A stretch of DNA of 45,216 bases from Nocardioides sp. (GTDB lineage Bacteria > Actinomycetota > Actinomycetes > Propionibacteriales > Nocardioidaceae), in the NCBI GenBank assembly GCA_025965335.1, contig JAOPXC010000017.1, positions 1-45,216 of the forward strand, written 5' to 3'. Below are positions 27,230-36,529 of the stretch, piece by piece. The translations under genes were made by a program, and so were the position numbers. The notes beneath the pieces were generated by a model that worked only from the letters and a program-made list of their open reading frames with translations, did no database searches and was not told where the DNA came from. The first letter of the stretch is position 1. Each line of letters begins with the position of its first letter.

Positions 27230-28180
27230 GCCTCTCACTTGCCCGTTTTCCGTGCCGGCATGCCCCCGTGACGCGACGTGTGCGCAGCCCCACGGCCCCG
27301 GCCAGCGGCCGTGCACACCCTCGAGGTCTGGGACCGGTTCGTGCACGTTGCCCGGGTGCGGGCCGACGGCGGCCCGATCCTGTCCCAGAAGTCGCATCAT
27401 CGGGCCGACCAGGACGTCGTAGACACCGGGCAGCGCGCGGAAGCCGAGGACCATGAGAGGGTTGGCGACGCCGACGTTGCGATCGCGTTCCGGGTGGTCG
27501 AGCGCGTGCACGACCTCGCTCGCGACCCGCTCCGGGGAGTACACCGGCGGCGGCGGGCGGCCCGGGTGCCCGGTGTAGCTGCCGGCCTGGCCGTAGATCG
27601 GGGTGTTGACGCCACCCGGGGAGACGAGGCTGATGTCGATTCCCGGCATGGCGCGGGCCTCGATCTGCAGCGTCCGGACCAGGCCCTGGACCGCCCACTT
27701 GCTGGTCCCGTAGGGGCTCATGAACGGCGCCGCTATCTTGCTCAGCACCGATCCGACCACGACGAGCGAGCCGACTTTCTGGTCCTGGAAAAGGAGCAAC
27801 GCCTCGCGGGCGATGTTGGCGGTGCCGGTGATGTTCGTGGCCAGGGTCCGGTCGAAGACGTCCTGCGGCACGTCCGCGAATCGCCCGTAGGCAAGCACCG
27901 CTGCGGCGTGCACCACGCCGTCCACGCCCCCGAACTCTTCGTAGGCACGTGAGAACAGGGTGTCCACAGCCGCGGCGTCTGCCACGTCGGTCGTGACGAC
28001 CAGCACGGCTGCTGCGCCGCGGGCCACACATTCCTGCCGTGCCTGCTCCAGTGTTTCGGGGGAACGAGCGGCCAGCACCAGCTGGGCGCCCTCCTCGGCA
28101 AGCAGGTGGGCAACGGCACGGCCGATGCCGGAGGACGCACCTGTGATGAGCACGGTCCTGGGTTCGTCAGTGGTGCTCAT
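26798..28180 (-). CDS. Short-chain dehydrogenase/reductase (28180 to ~27230), ORF open in frame into the SRPBCC domain
   Basis: 'VLITGASSGIGRAVAHLLAEEGAQLVLAAR', active-site 'MSPYGTSKWAVQGLV'; no stop between the SDR and SRPBCC parts. Confidence 0.85.
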   Translation of the reverse strand: MSTTDEPRTVLITGASSGIGRAVAHLLAEEGAQLVLAARSPETLEQARQECVARGAAAVLVVTTDVADAAAVDTLFSRAYEEFGGVDGVVHAAAVLAYGRFADVPQDVFDRTLATNITGTANIAREALLLFQDQKVGSLVVVGSVLSKIAAPFMSPYGTSKWAVQGLVRTLQIEARAMPGIDISLVSPGGVNTPIYGQAGSYTGHPGRPPPPVYSPERVASEVVHALDHPERDRNVGVANPLMVLGFRALPGVYDVLVGPMMRLLGQDRAAVGPHPGNVHEPVPDLEGVHGRWPGPWGCAHVASRGHAGTENGQVRGVTTNSRTIDASPDKVWNVLADGWLYPLWVVGATRMREVDDGWPAVGTKLHHSAGVWPLVLDDNTGVLDVDPGRSLRLRARGWPMGEAEVLITLTSAGSATRVELSEDAVAGPGTLVPAPLRSALIKWRNVEALRRLAHVAEGR

Positions 28181-29361
28181 GGGTGGAGGACCACCTTGAT
28201 GCAGCCGTCCTGCTTCTTCTGGAAGATCTCGTAGCCGTGCGGCGCCTGGTCGAGTGGCAGGTGGTGGGTCGTCATGTCGAGGGTCCCGAGGGGATCTGAG
28301 TCATCCATGACCGCGGGCATGATGTCGTCTATCCATCGCTTGACGTGGCACTGTCCCATCCGCATCGTGATGCCCCGGTCGAACATCTCCATCATGGGCA
28401 TCGGGTCGACCTCACCGCCATACACACCACTTACGGAGACCGTGCCGCCGCGGCGCACCGCCTTCACCGCCGTGCGCAGGGCTCCGAGCCGGTCGACCGC
28501 CATCTTGTCGGCCAAGGGGTTCGCCACCGCGTCCGGCAGGGCGGCCACGACCGCGTGCGCCGCTTGCCCCGCGGGCGAGTCGTGCGCCTCCATGCCCACG
28601 GCGTCGATGACACCGTCGGGTCCGCGACCGGAGCTCATCTCGATCAGGGCTTCGGCGACGTCGTCGACATCGTTGCTGTCGAGGGTCTCGATGCCGTGGC
28701 GTCGCGCCATCTCCAGACGTTCGGGCACGGAGTCGACCACGATCACCCGCGGCGCTCCGAAGTGGCGTCCGATCCGGGCGCTGAGCTGACCCACCGGTCC
28801 GGCGCCGAGGACGGCCAGGGTGCCGTCGACCGGGAGGTCGGCGAACTGCACGGCCTGCCAGGCTGTCGGCAGGATGTCGGAGAGGAACAGGAATCGTTCG
28901 TCCGGGTGCTCGTCAGGGATCTTGATCGGCCCGAAATGGGCCTGGGGCACGCGGAGGTACTCTGCCTGCCCACCGGGAACAGAACCATAGAGTTCGGTGT
29001 AGCCGAAGAGGGAGGCGCCCTTGCCGGTCTCGCGGTTCTGGGTGGTCTCGCACTGGGCGAAGAGGCCTCGTTCGCACATCCAGCAGGAGCCGCAGGAGAT
29101 GTTGAACGGGATCACCACGCGGTCACCGGCCTTGATGTGAGTAACGTCCGCGCCGACCTCCTCCACGATGCCCATCGGCTCGTGGCCAAGGATGTCGCCC
29201 TTGCTCAGGAACGGCCCGAGCACCTCGTAGAGGTGCAGGTCGGAGCCGCAGATCGCCGACGACGTCACCTTGATGATGGCGTCGGTCGGCCGCTCGATCC
29301 TGGGATCTGGCACGTCGTCGACTCGGACGTCTCGTCGGCCGTGGTAGGTCAGGGCCTTCAT
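28177..29361 (-). CDS. Zinc-dependent alcohol dehydrogenase (glutathione-independent formaldehyde dehydrogenase-like)
   Basis: 'MKALTYHGRRDVRVDDVPDPRI', 'SAICGSDLHLYEVLGPFLSKGDILGHEPMGIVEEVG', structural Cys region 'CGSCWMCERGLFAQCE'. Confidence 0.93.
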   Translation of the reverse strand: MKALTYHGRRDVRVDDVPDPRIERPTDAIIKVTSSAICGSDLHLYEVLGPFLSKGDILGHEPMGIVEEVGADVTHIKAGDRVVIPFNISCGSCWMCERGLFAQCETTQNRETGKGASLFGYTELYGSVPGGQAEYLRVPQAHFGPIKIPDEHPDERFLFLSDILPTAWQAVQFADLPVDGTLAVLGAGPVGQLSARIGRHFGAPRVIVVDSVPERLEMARRHGIETLDSNDVDDVAEALIEMSSGRGPDGVIDAVGMEAHDSPAGQAAHAVVAALPDAVANPLADKMAVDRLGALRTAVKAVRRGGTVSVSGVYGGEVDPMPMMEMFDRGITMRMGQCHVKRWIDDIMPAVMDDSDPLGTLDMTTHHLPLDQAPHGYEIFQKKQDGCIKVVLHP

Positions 29362-29519
29362 TGCACACCTCCCGGTAGGAGCACGAAGTACCCCTACCGT
29401 GACGTCCGAAACGGCGTCAAACTTGCCGCTTCTCGGGCGCCTGGGCCGGGTGCCGCCGCATGGCGGGAGCGGACGTGTCGCCGTCTTGCTCGGGCCTTGG
29501 CGCAAGGACCGGACAACGA

Positions 29520-29985
29520 AGCCCAGATCACGGCGACTACGTCGTCCTTCGCGAATCGCCCGGTGTCGGCGGCGCCTCCGTCACTCGGGGTGGGTGGATT
29601 CTTTCGGTTCGCGCAGATCGGCGGGCTCATCCCGTCTGACCCGGCGGTCTACGCGAGGTTGCCGAAGGTCCATCGCGATGAGTCCCGTACCCGGGGACTC
29701 GACCGGCTCGAGCTCATCCGCTTCCTGCAGGTCGCCCAGACCATCACCGTCCACCATGGCGCCTTGGCCTTCCTTCTGGGCATCAACGCACTGCGCGCCA
29801 CCGAGGCTGCGGCCGTGCGGATCGAGGACTATGGCGAAACCCTGCGCGGCCACCGGGTGCTGCACCTGATCGGCAAGGGCAACAAGCCCGCGACCATGCC
29901 GATCACCGTCCCGGTGCTACGCGTCCTGGAGGCATGCCGGAGATGGCTCGCGAGGGCAGATCCCAACGGCCGCGGAATCTCGTAA
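29520..29985 (+). pseudogene. Tyrosine recombinase/integrase remnant, truncated at both ends
   Basis: 'FFRFAQIGGLIPSDPAVYARLPKVHRDESRTRGLDRLELIRFLQVAQTITVHHGALAFLLGINALRATEAAAVRIEDYGETLRGHRVLHLIGKGNKPATMPITVPVLRVLEACR'; no C-terminal HxxR...Y. Confidence 0.82.
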
Positions 29986-30627
29986 CCTCAGCCGAGATAC
30001 ACCGAGATCAGCGCGGCGACGGCGACCAGCGGTGAGTCCCATGGGGCCTAATCGACTGGTGCCGCCGTCGTGTGCTCGGTGATCATCCCTCGACGAAACT
30101 GGTCAGTGCGCCGTCCGTGATGGCGAGTACCGACAAGGTGAGAAGTTCCGGTGGGTCGCGGAATGCGAAGCCGAGCGCCTCGCCGCCAGAACGGGAGGGC
30201 GAACGAGAGCGACATGAGCACGCGGGTGGTCCTAGGGACGTTGGCTCGCCGCAGCGTGCCGATCGCGGTGAACCCTTCCGGGACGTCCGCGGAGCCTGTC
30301 CTAGTGCGAGGAGCAGCCCGAGAGCGGGGTTGCTCACGATTCGGTGCCGATCATGACGCCGTCGCTGAACAGATCGATGGAAACTCCGGACAAGATGGCG
30401 AGAGGACCGGTCGACGCCTCCCCCGCACGTGTGCGGGCCTGGACGACGCCGGGGGTCGTTGCTGCTTGCCTGCTGGTCGGCGTCCGTCCCGCGTGAAGCC
30501 GGTCGCCCGTCGCGTGGTGAGCGAACGGCGGGGCCCTCGTTGCACTCCCAGCACCTGTCCCCGGATTGGTTGACGTCAGGAATGCGGGGTACAGGACTGA
30601 GACCTATAGCAGACAGAAGGGGAGATC

Positions 30628-30903
30628 ATGGCAACGGGAGAGACCGGGTTCGACGACGTCACCTACGACCTCATTTCAGTGCAGTACCACTCGCTCAAGG
30701 CAGGACACGACTACGGCCAGTACGTCCGCGACGCCGAGAACGCCGAACGGAATGACATCGCCCAATTCTTCAAGGAGGTCATGGGCCAGGACTCCGAGAG
30801 GGCCCAACGCTGCCACGAGTTCCTTCGCGACTTGGGTGGCACCGACAACACCAGCCCGCACGGTGACGTCTCGGAGGGCGCTGACCCAAACGCCACCACG
30901 TGA
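30628..30903 (+). CDS. Small acidic helical conserved hypothetical protein
   Basis: 'MATGETGFDDVTYDLISVQYHSLKAGHDYGQYVRDAENAERNDIAQFFKEVMGQDSERAQRCHEFLRDL'; RBS 'aaggggag' upstream. Confidence 0.8.
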   Translation: MATGETGFDDVTYDLISVQYHSLKAGHDYGQYVRDAENAERNDIAQFFKEVMGQDSERAQRCHEFLRDLGGTDNTSPHGDVSEGADPNATT

Positions 30904-30926
30904 CCGGGACGGACCGGGATTTCTGA

Positions 30927-31810
30927 GATGCCCGGTGAGGCGATGGAGCAGACGGAGGGCCGACTGGTTGCCGACCTGGTTGTCGAGCGGCTGCGTCCGT
31001 GGTGGTGCACCGGGTCTCCGGCTGCTCCGGTGACGGGATCAACGGTGTGATGGGCGCGCTGCGGCGGGCCGGCGGAGAGCCGGCGTTCGGTCCAGGCGCG
31101 CCACGAGGAGAACGCCGCGCTGATGGCGGTCGGCCACGCTAAGTACCGGACGCCGTCCCCGCTCAGTCCCGAGCCCGTCGTCAGAGCCCTCACGCCGCGG
31201 CTGCGCGCCGACGCACAGGTCAGCGTCGCCGTCGGATCGGTCGTCTACTGGTACGCCCGGCACCTGACACTCCCGCCCGGAGTCCAGGCGCACCTGTCCT
31301 CGACACTCGCCTCGATGGGTTCAGGGGTGCCCGACGGCGTGGCCGCCAGTGGGCGGCACCCGGTCGCCCCATGTTGGCCCTCGTCGGCGACGGCGCCATA
31401 CAGATGAACGGGCTCGCCGAGCTGGTCATCGTCGCCTCTCGCTGGAAGGACTGGGCCGACCCGCGGTTCGCCGACCTCGTGCTGAACCACCGTGACCTCG
31501 CCGAGGTGACTGGAAAGCAACGCGAGACCGAGGGGGACCCGCGGTACGACGTCAGCCAGTCGCTGCCGGACCTCCCTACGCGGAGAACGCCGGGCTCCTT
31601 GGACTAGCCGGGATCCGCATCAAACACGGACAAGACGTCGACGCAGCGTGGGACCGCGCGCTCGCTGCGGACCGACCCGTCGTGCTCGAGTCGGTCGTCG
31701 ACCCGACGGACCGCTCCTACTGCCGTTCCCAGCGGGCGAACAGAAGGTCGACAGCTTCCGCAACGCGCTGGCGCACGAAACGGTGGAGAACACGCCCGCA
31801 CACTGCTGAA
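30927..31810 (+). pseudogene. TPP-requiring enzyme (acetolactate synthase/pyruvate oxidase-like) remnant with frameshifts and a large internal deletion
   Basis: N-terminal pieces in different frames: 'LVVERLRPW', 'VHRVSGCSGDGINGVMGALRRAGGEPAF', 'VQARHEENAALMAVGHAKY'. C-terminal TPP domain: 'LALVGDGAIQMNGLAELVIVASRWKDWADPRFADLVLNHRDLAEVTGKQRETEGDPRYDVSQSLPDLP', then 'DVDAAWDRALAADRPVVLESVVDP'. Confidence 0.88.
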
Positions 31811-32030
31811 ACAACCAAGCAGGGCAGGAATTGAACCGAACGACCCGGCCGCCCGAGACGTGGGTCCCAGTGTCGACCCGCAGGCGACTTTTGCAGCTGG
31901 TGGCTGAGCCAGAACTGGCGGTGACAGGCGTTCCGGGTGCAGCCCAGTCGCGGCCGGGGGACGACTCCCCAGCATGACGCTCGGCCCCGGGGGTACCACT
32001 AGGTCTTGACCGCCGAACGATGGAGGAGTC

Positions 32031-32264
32031 ATGCCGAGCAAGTCCGCCAACGTGAAGAACGAGAAGCAGTACGAAGCGCTGAAGGACAAGGGGATGTCCA
32101 AACAGCGCGCCGCGAAGATCGCCAACACGCCTGACGCCTCCAGGAAGGGTGGCAAGGCCAGCGGCAGCGGAAAGAAGAACAACGACAGCAGTCAGGGCGG
32201 GACCACCGCTCAGAAGAAGAAGGCCGGCAGCAAGGGCGGCAAGGCAGCCGCCAAGAAGAGCTGA
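32031..32264 (+). CDS. Small Lys-rich protein (DUF7218/Rho-termination-factor-like)
   Basis: 'MPSKSANVKNEKQYEALKDKGMSKQRAAKIANTPDASRKGGKASGSGKK...'; 'ggagg' RBS region. Confidence 0.82.
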   Translation: MPSKSANVKNEKQYEALKDKGMSKQRAAKIANTPDASRKGGKASGSGKKNNDSSQGGTTAQKKKAGSKGGKAAAKKS

Positions 32265-32272
32265 CCGCGCCG

Positions 32273-32420
32273 ATGCCGCTCACCTGTTTGGTTCTGTCCT
32301 GCACGCTGAAGAAGTCGCCAGCCGAGTCGAGCACCACCCTGATCGGACACGAGTTCCTCGACGCGCTCCGCGACCACGGCGTGAGCGGAGAACCGCGATC
32401 AGGATCGTGCGGCGCTGACG
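32273..32420 (+). pseudogene. N-terminal fragment of an NAD(P)H-dependent FMN reductase/flavodoxin-like protein
   Basis: 'CLVLSCTLKKSPAESSTTLIGHEFLDALRDHGVSGE', then loss of frame. Confidence 0.6.
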
Positions 32421-32567
32421 TGCGTCGTGGATGGTCGGGTCGGCCGGCTCGACGGGGTCGGCTCCGACCGATGGTGGGTTCCTGCTCATGGTGTTCCTTT
32501 CAATGGGCAGGACGAGGAGGCGCCGGGGGTCCTGGAGGCGAAGCGTCGGCGTGCTTGGACAGGTGAG

Positions 32568-33227
32568 TCAGTGGCGGCGGGTCGCTCTCACGACGACGTC
32601 GGCGAGCGTGACGGCGCTGTCGCCGTGGCCGGTCAGGGTGCGGTGCGACTCCTCGGCGGTCACGACCTCCCACATCGTCGGGTCGAGGCGCGCCGTGATG
32701 TCGGCCGCGGTCACCGATGCCGAGGCAGGCGGGTCAGCGCCACCGTGAGAGTGTTCGTTTCCGTGGGCGTGGCCGTGCTCGTGGTGGTGGAGGTGGCCGA
32801 CGATCAGCAGGGTGCCGCCAGGAGCGACCCAGGAAGCGGTGCGGTCGTAGAACTCCAGCTGCGGGATCGCGGGGTGCGCGTAGTGGGTGGTGACCAGGTC
32901 GTATGGCGTGCCCGGTTCCCAGGTCGACAGGTCTGCTTGGACCCACTGCACCCGGTCGGCGACGCCGCTCGCGGCGGCGCGTTCGGCTGCGTGGGACAGG
33001 GCCTGGGCCGCGATGTCGGCGCCGGTGACTTGCCAGTCGCGCGTAGCGAGCCAGATCGCCTCGGCACCGGTACCGCAACCGGCATCGAGTGCCGTCCCTG
33101 GCATCAGGTCACCGACCTCCCGCACCAGGTGCGGGTTGGGCGGGATCACGGCCATCGTGACTGGGGCGCCATCCTGATCGCGATGCCAGTGCTCATCCCA
33201 GTAGCTCTTGTCGAACGAGTGCGTCAT
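32568..33227 (-). CDS. Class I SAM-dependent methyltransferase with His-rich loop
   Basis: 'FDKSYWDEHWHRDQDG', motif I 'ALDAGCGTGAEAIWLATRDWQVTGADI', 'LLIVGHLHHHEHGHAHGNEHSHGGADPP'. Confidence 0.92.
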   Translation of the reverse strand: MTHSFDKSYWDEHWHRDQDGAPVTMAVIPPNPHLVREVGDLMPGTALDAGCGTGAEAIWLATRDWQVTGADIAAQALSHAAERAAASGVADRVQWVQADLSTWEPGTPYDLVTTHYAHPAIPQLEFYDRTASWVAPGGTLLIVGHLHHHEHGHAHGNEHSHGGADPPASASVTAADITARLDPTMWEVVTAEESHRTLTGHGDSAVTLADVVVRATRRH

Positions 33228-34180
33228 CGAGGCGCCTCCTTGGTCAGCGCCGCCACGGCGCGGTCGGCGTCTTCCATCACCAGGTCGGCGTTGATGTGCT
33301 GGGCTGCGCGGGCTCCCTCGGCAGCGGCCGCGCTCACTTGCGCGGAGAGGTCGCTGGCGTTGCCGGCGACCCAGACGCCGGGCACGCTGGTCCGTCCGGT
33401 GGCGTCGGCTTCGATGAACGAGCCCGCCGGATGCGGCGTCGACTCGATACCGATGCCGGCGAAGACATCGGCCCGGGCGATCATCCGCGGTGACACGACC
33501 GCGACGTCGACCTCGATGACCTGCCCGTCGTCCAGCCGAACGCCGGTCACGCGATCGCCGTCGACCTCCAGCCGCGAGATTGGGCCCTCGATGATCGGGA
33601 TGTCAAGTGCCCGCAGTCGGGCGCGCTCCTCCGGGGTGAGAGCCTGGTCGCCGGCGAAGAATCCGACGTGGGGGCTCCACTGCCGGAACATCAGGGCCTG
33701 GTGGACCGACATCGGGCCGGTGGCCAGCACGCCGATCCACTGGTTCCGGACTTCCCAGCCGTGGCAATAGGGGCAGTGCAGGACACCGTGGCCCCACTGT
33801 TCCCGCACGCCCGGGATGTCCGGCAGCTCGTCGACCAGCCCGGTGGCGATCAACAGACGACGCCCCCGCAGCACTTCCCCGCCGCGCAGCACGACCGTGA
33901 AGCCATAGGACGCGCACGACACGTCGGTGACCTCGCCTGCGACGCTCTTTCCGCCGTACCCGAGGACCTCGTCGCGGCCGCGCTTCACCAGCTCGAGGGG
34001 GCTGAGTCCGTCGAGGGCCAGCAGGCCGTGTACCCCGTCAGCCGGTGCGTTCCGTGGCTCCCCTGCGTCGACCACGCTGACGCGTCGGCGAGCGCGCGCT
34101 AGCGTCAGCGCGGCGCTCAGGCCTGCCGCGCCGCCCCCAACGATCACCACGTCGCGGACTGCAGCGTCCTGCTCTGCCAT
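33224..34180 (-). CDS. NAD(P)/FAD-dependent oxidoreductase, thioredoxin reductase-like with CPYC motif
   Basis: 'DVVIVGGGAAGLSAALTLARARRRVSVVDAGEPRNAPADGVHGLLALDG', 'WGHGVLHCPYCHGWEVRNQWIGVLATG', 'GVWVAGNASDLSAQVSAAAAEGARAAQHIN'. Confidence 0.93.
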   Translation of the reverse strand: MAEQDAAVRDVVIVGGGAAGLSAALTLARARRRVSVVDAGEPRNAPADGVHGLLALDGLSPLELVKRGRDEVLGYGGKSVAGEVTDVSCASYGFTVVLRGGEVLRGRRLLIATGLVDELPDIPGVREQWGHGVLHCPYCHGWEVRNQWIGVLATGPMSVHQALMFRQWSPHVGFFAGDQALTPEERARLRALDIPIIEGPISRLEVDGDRVTGVRLDDGQVIEVDVAVVSPRMIARADVFAGIGIESTPHPAGSFIEADATGRTSVPGVWVAGNASDLSAQVSAAAAEGARAAQHINADLVMEDADRAVAALTKEAPR

Positions 34181-34248
34181 GTCAGCTCCTCCGATGCCTG
34201 CGGCTGTCGCTCGACGACCGCTTGCTTCGATGGTGTGCACCGACAGGC

Positions 34249-34280
34249 GGTTTCGCAAACCTCGTTGCCGAATGGCAAAC
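34249..34280. promoter_or_regulatory. Two adjacent inverted repeats in a divergent intergenic region, candidate operator
   Basis: GGTTT-CGC-AAACC (34249-34261) and TTGCC-GAAT-GGCAA (34265-34278), between the flavoprotein start (34180) and the XRE start (34289). Confidence 0.4.
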
Positions 34281-34288
34281 TGGTGGAT

Positions 34289-34885
34289 ATGGACGACTCG
34301 ACGGACCGCACCCTCGACGCCGTAGGACTGCGACTCAAGCAGCTGCGTCAGCGCCGCGACATCACCCTCAATGACCTCGCCGAGGAGACCGGCATCTCCA
34401 CCAGCACCCTGTCCCGGCTCGAGGCCGGCCTGCGGCGTCCGACCCTGGAGCAGCTCTTGCCCTTGGCTCGCGCGTACGGCGTCACGCTCGACGAGCTCGT
34501 CGACGCACCGCCGACCGGCAACCCGCGCATCAACCTGCGACCGATCCCGTGTGCCGACGGCTCCACCATCCTGCCCCTGACCCGCAGGCCCGGCGGGATC
34601 CAGGCCTATAAGTTCGTCCTCCCCACCGGAGGCGACGACGCCGAGCCCGACCTGCGCACCCACGAGGGCTACGACTGGGTCTACGTCCTCAATGGCAGGC
34701 TCCGGCTCGTCCTCGGCGAGCACGACCTCATCCTCGAACCCGGCGAAGCTGCCGAGTTCGACACCCGCACCCCGCACTGGTTCGCAGCAACCAGTTCAGG
34801 ACCCGTGGAGTACCTCAGCCTCATCGGCAAGCAGGGCCAACGCGCACACGTGCGAGCCGCCCCCAGACAACACACATCCGGCTAG
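34289..34885 (+). CDS. XRE-family regulator with cupin domain
   Basis: HTH 'LRLKQLRQRRDITLNDLAEETGISTSTLSRLEAGLRRPTLEQLLPLARAYGVTLDELV'; cupin 'HEGYDWVYVLNGRLRLVLGEHDLILEPGEAAEFDTRTPHWF'. Confidence 0.94.
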   Translation: MDDSTDRTLDAVGLRLKQLRQRRDITLNDLAEETGISTSTLSRLEAGLRRPTLEQLLPLARAYGVTLDELVDAPPTGNPRINLRPIPCADGSTILPLTRRPGGIQAYKFVLPTGGDDAEPDLRTHEGYDWVYVLNGRLRLVLGEHDLILEPGEAAEFDTRTPHWFAATSSGPVEYLSLIGKQGQRAHVRAAPRQHTSG

Positions 34886-35256
34886 TCAGCCGCTGCATGT
34901 CGGCTCCTCCAGGGCTCGCAAGTTGCGCGCTGCGGTCGAGCGGCCATTGACGAACATCCCGCTCGGCATGTCTTCATCGTCGTTAGCCCGGAAGGTTTGT
35001 CGAGGGCATCGTTCCGCAGATTCGCCTTACATCAGTCCGAGATGTGGCACGTACTGAGGTGACCGCAAACCGTTCGGCCTGCGGGACGGGGCGCGCCTCC
35101 CGACGTCGTCCGAGCCGTCGCGTTCGGGTCGCATGTGGAGCCGCGTCAAACCTGCCCAGAATGACGCGGGAGTCACCCCAATGGCGACAAGCCTCCGGAG
35201 ACCCAGTCAGGACTAGGCCTACTCCGATAGGCGCGCCATCCGCTCATCATCGGAGC

Positions 35257-36459
35257 CTACTCACCGAAATAGATCCGACGCGCCTCTTCATCCGGGACCA
35301 GCCCGTCCGGGCCGCGCGCTTCCAGGGTTGCGAACCCGCCGAGCGTGGGGTCCTTCTCGCGAGCGGCCGCATTGAGATTGCGGCGGCGGTCGGCCTCGGG
35401 TCCCTCCTCCGCGTCCAGCAGCGCGCACCACCGGTCGTACGCGCGTAGGACGTCGTAGTACGCCTGCCGCTGTCTCGCGAACTCGCGTGTTGCCCGTTCC
35501 CAGTCCCGATCTGTCGTGAGCAGTTCACTCAACGCGCGAACGTCCCGAAAGAGCAGCGAGGTACCGAGCCCCTGGGTGGGGTCCAAAGCGCCTGCCGCGT
35601 CTCCCACCAACACCGCGTGGCCGAGGGCGATGCGACTCGACCACGTGCAGCTGTTGGGGAAGAAGCCCATCGGCCCCGCTTGTCGGGCGCCATCCAACGT
35701 GCCCTCTGGCATGAACTTGGCAGCGAAAGCTACGAATGCGTCTACCGTTCGGCCCACCCCTGTCTCGCGGACCCGGTCAGCGGCCAGCCGGATGTAGACG
35801 CGGCACGAGTCGGTGCCGGTGGCAAACCAACCCACGGCCGATGCAGGTATGGGAGCCCAGCCGAAGGTGTCGTCCCAGTGCACGCCGGACAAGAGGAGGC
35901 CACCGAACCAGTGGTGCTCGGGGTCGGTCACGGTGTCCGCTCGCAGCCATCGCCGGGCGCCAGACTTCTTCCCGTCCGCGCCAACGGCCAGCCTGGCCTG
36001 GAATTCCGCCGTGCGTCCGCCCTGAACGACCGTCACGCTGGGTCGGTTGCCGTCAAGTACCCCGACGACCTTCGCCGGCCGCAGCACGGTGGCGCCCTGT
36101 GACTCGGCCCAGGTCAGCAGAGTTTCCTGCAGACGGGGGTGCGAGAACCCAATCGCTGGCAACGCATCGATCGAGATCTCCTCCCACCGCTGTGAATCCA
36201 CGCGCCGTCCGTCTTCCTCATAGAAGTCGAGCACGGGTAGCGGCACGACGCCGGCCAGATCGAGAGGCTCGCCGAGGCCAACCCGCAACGCCTCGGAGTG
36301 ACCCCAGGGCCAGGTCAGTTCGCCCCGTATGCGGTCGCGGAATCCGCTCTCCTTCTCGACGACCAGCACACCGAGACCGGAACGTGCCAGCACGCCCCCC
36401 AGCGATGACCCTGCTAGCCCGCCGCCGGCGATCACGACGTCGAAAGCTCGAGCGGCCAT
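35257..36459 (-). CDS. FAD-dependent oxidoreductase/monooxygenase (geranylgeranyl reductase/halogenase-like fold)
   Basis: 'FDVVIAGGGLAGSSLGGVLARSGLGVLVVEKE', 'ALGHAVLVGDAAGALDPTQGLGTSLLFRDVRALSELL'. Confidence 0.9.
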   Translation of the reverse strand: MAARAFDVVIAGGGLAGSSLGGVLARSGLGVLVVEKESGFRDRIRGELTWPWGHSEALRVGLGEPLDLAGVVPLPVLDFYEEDGRRVDSQRWEEISIDALPAIGFSHPRLQETLLTWAESQGATVLRPAKVVGVLDGNRPSVTVVQGGRTAEFQARLAVGADGKKSGARRWLRADTVTDPEHHWFGGLLLSGVHWDDTFGWAPIPASAVGWFATGTDSCRVYIRLAADRVRETGVGRTVDAFVAFAAKFMPEGTLDGARQAGPMGFFPNSCTWSSRIALGHAVLVGDAAGALDPTQGLGTSLLFRDVRALSELLTTDRDWERATREFARQRQAYYDVLRAYDRWCALLDAEEGPEADRRRNLNAAAREKDPTLGGFATLEARGPDGLVPDEEARRIYFGE

Positions 36460-36529
36460 GACCTGATCTAATCGGCTGCCGGCCCAGAGTCAAGATCCGA
36501 TCCCATGAGGGTGCCCGATTCGGGGGGCC

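Noticed and set aside
28345-29985. 546-aa plus-strand ORF
   Set aside because: Only the last ~130 residues (integrase remnant) are meaningful; the rest is antisense shadow of the zinc alcohol dehydrogenase.
33224-34777. 517-aa extended version of the thioredoxin-reductase-like ORF
   Set aside because: Residues before 'MAEQDAAVRD' run antisense through the XRE-cupin gene; true start placed at 34180.
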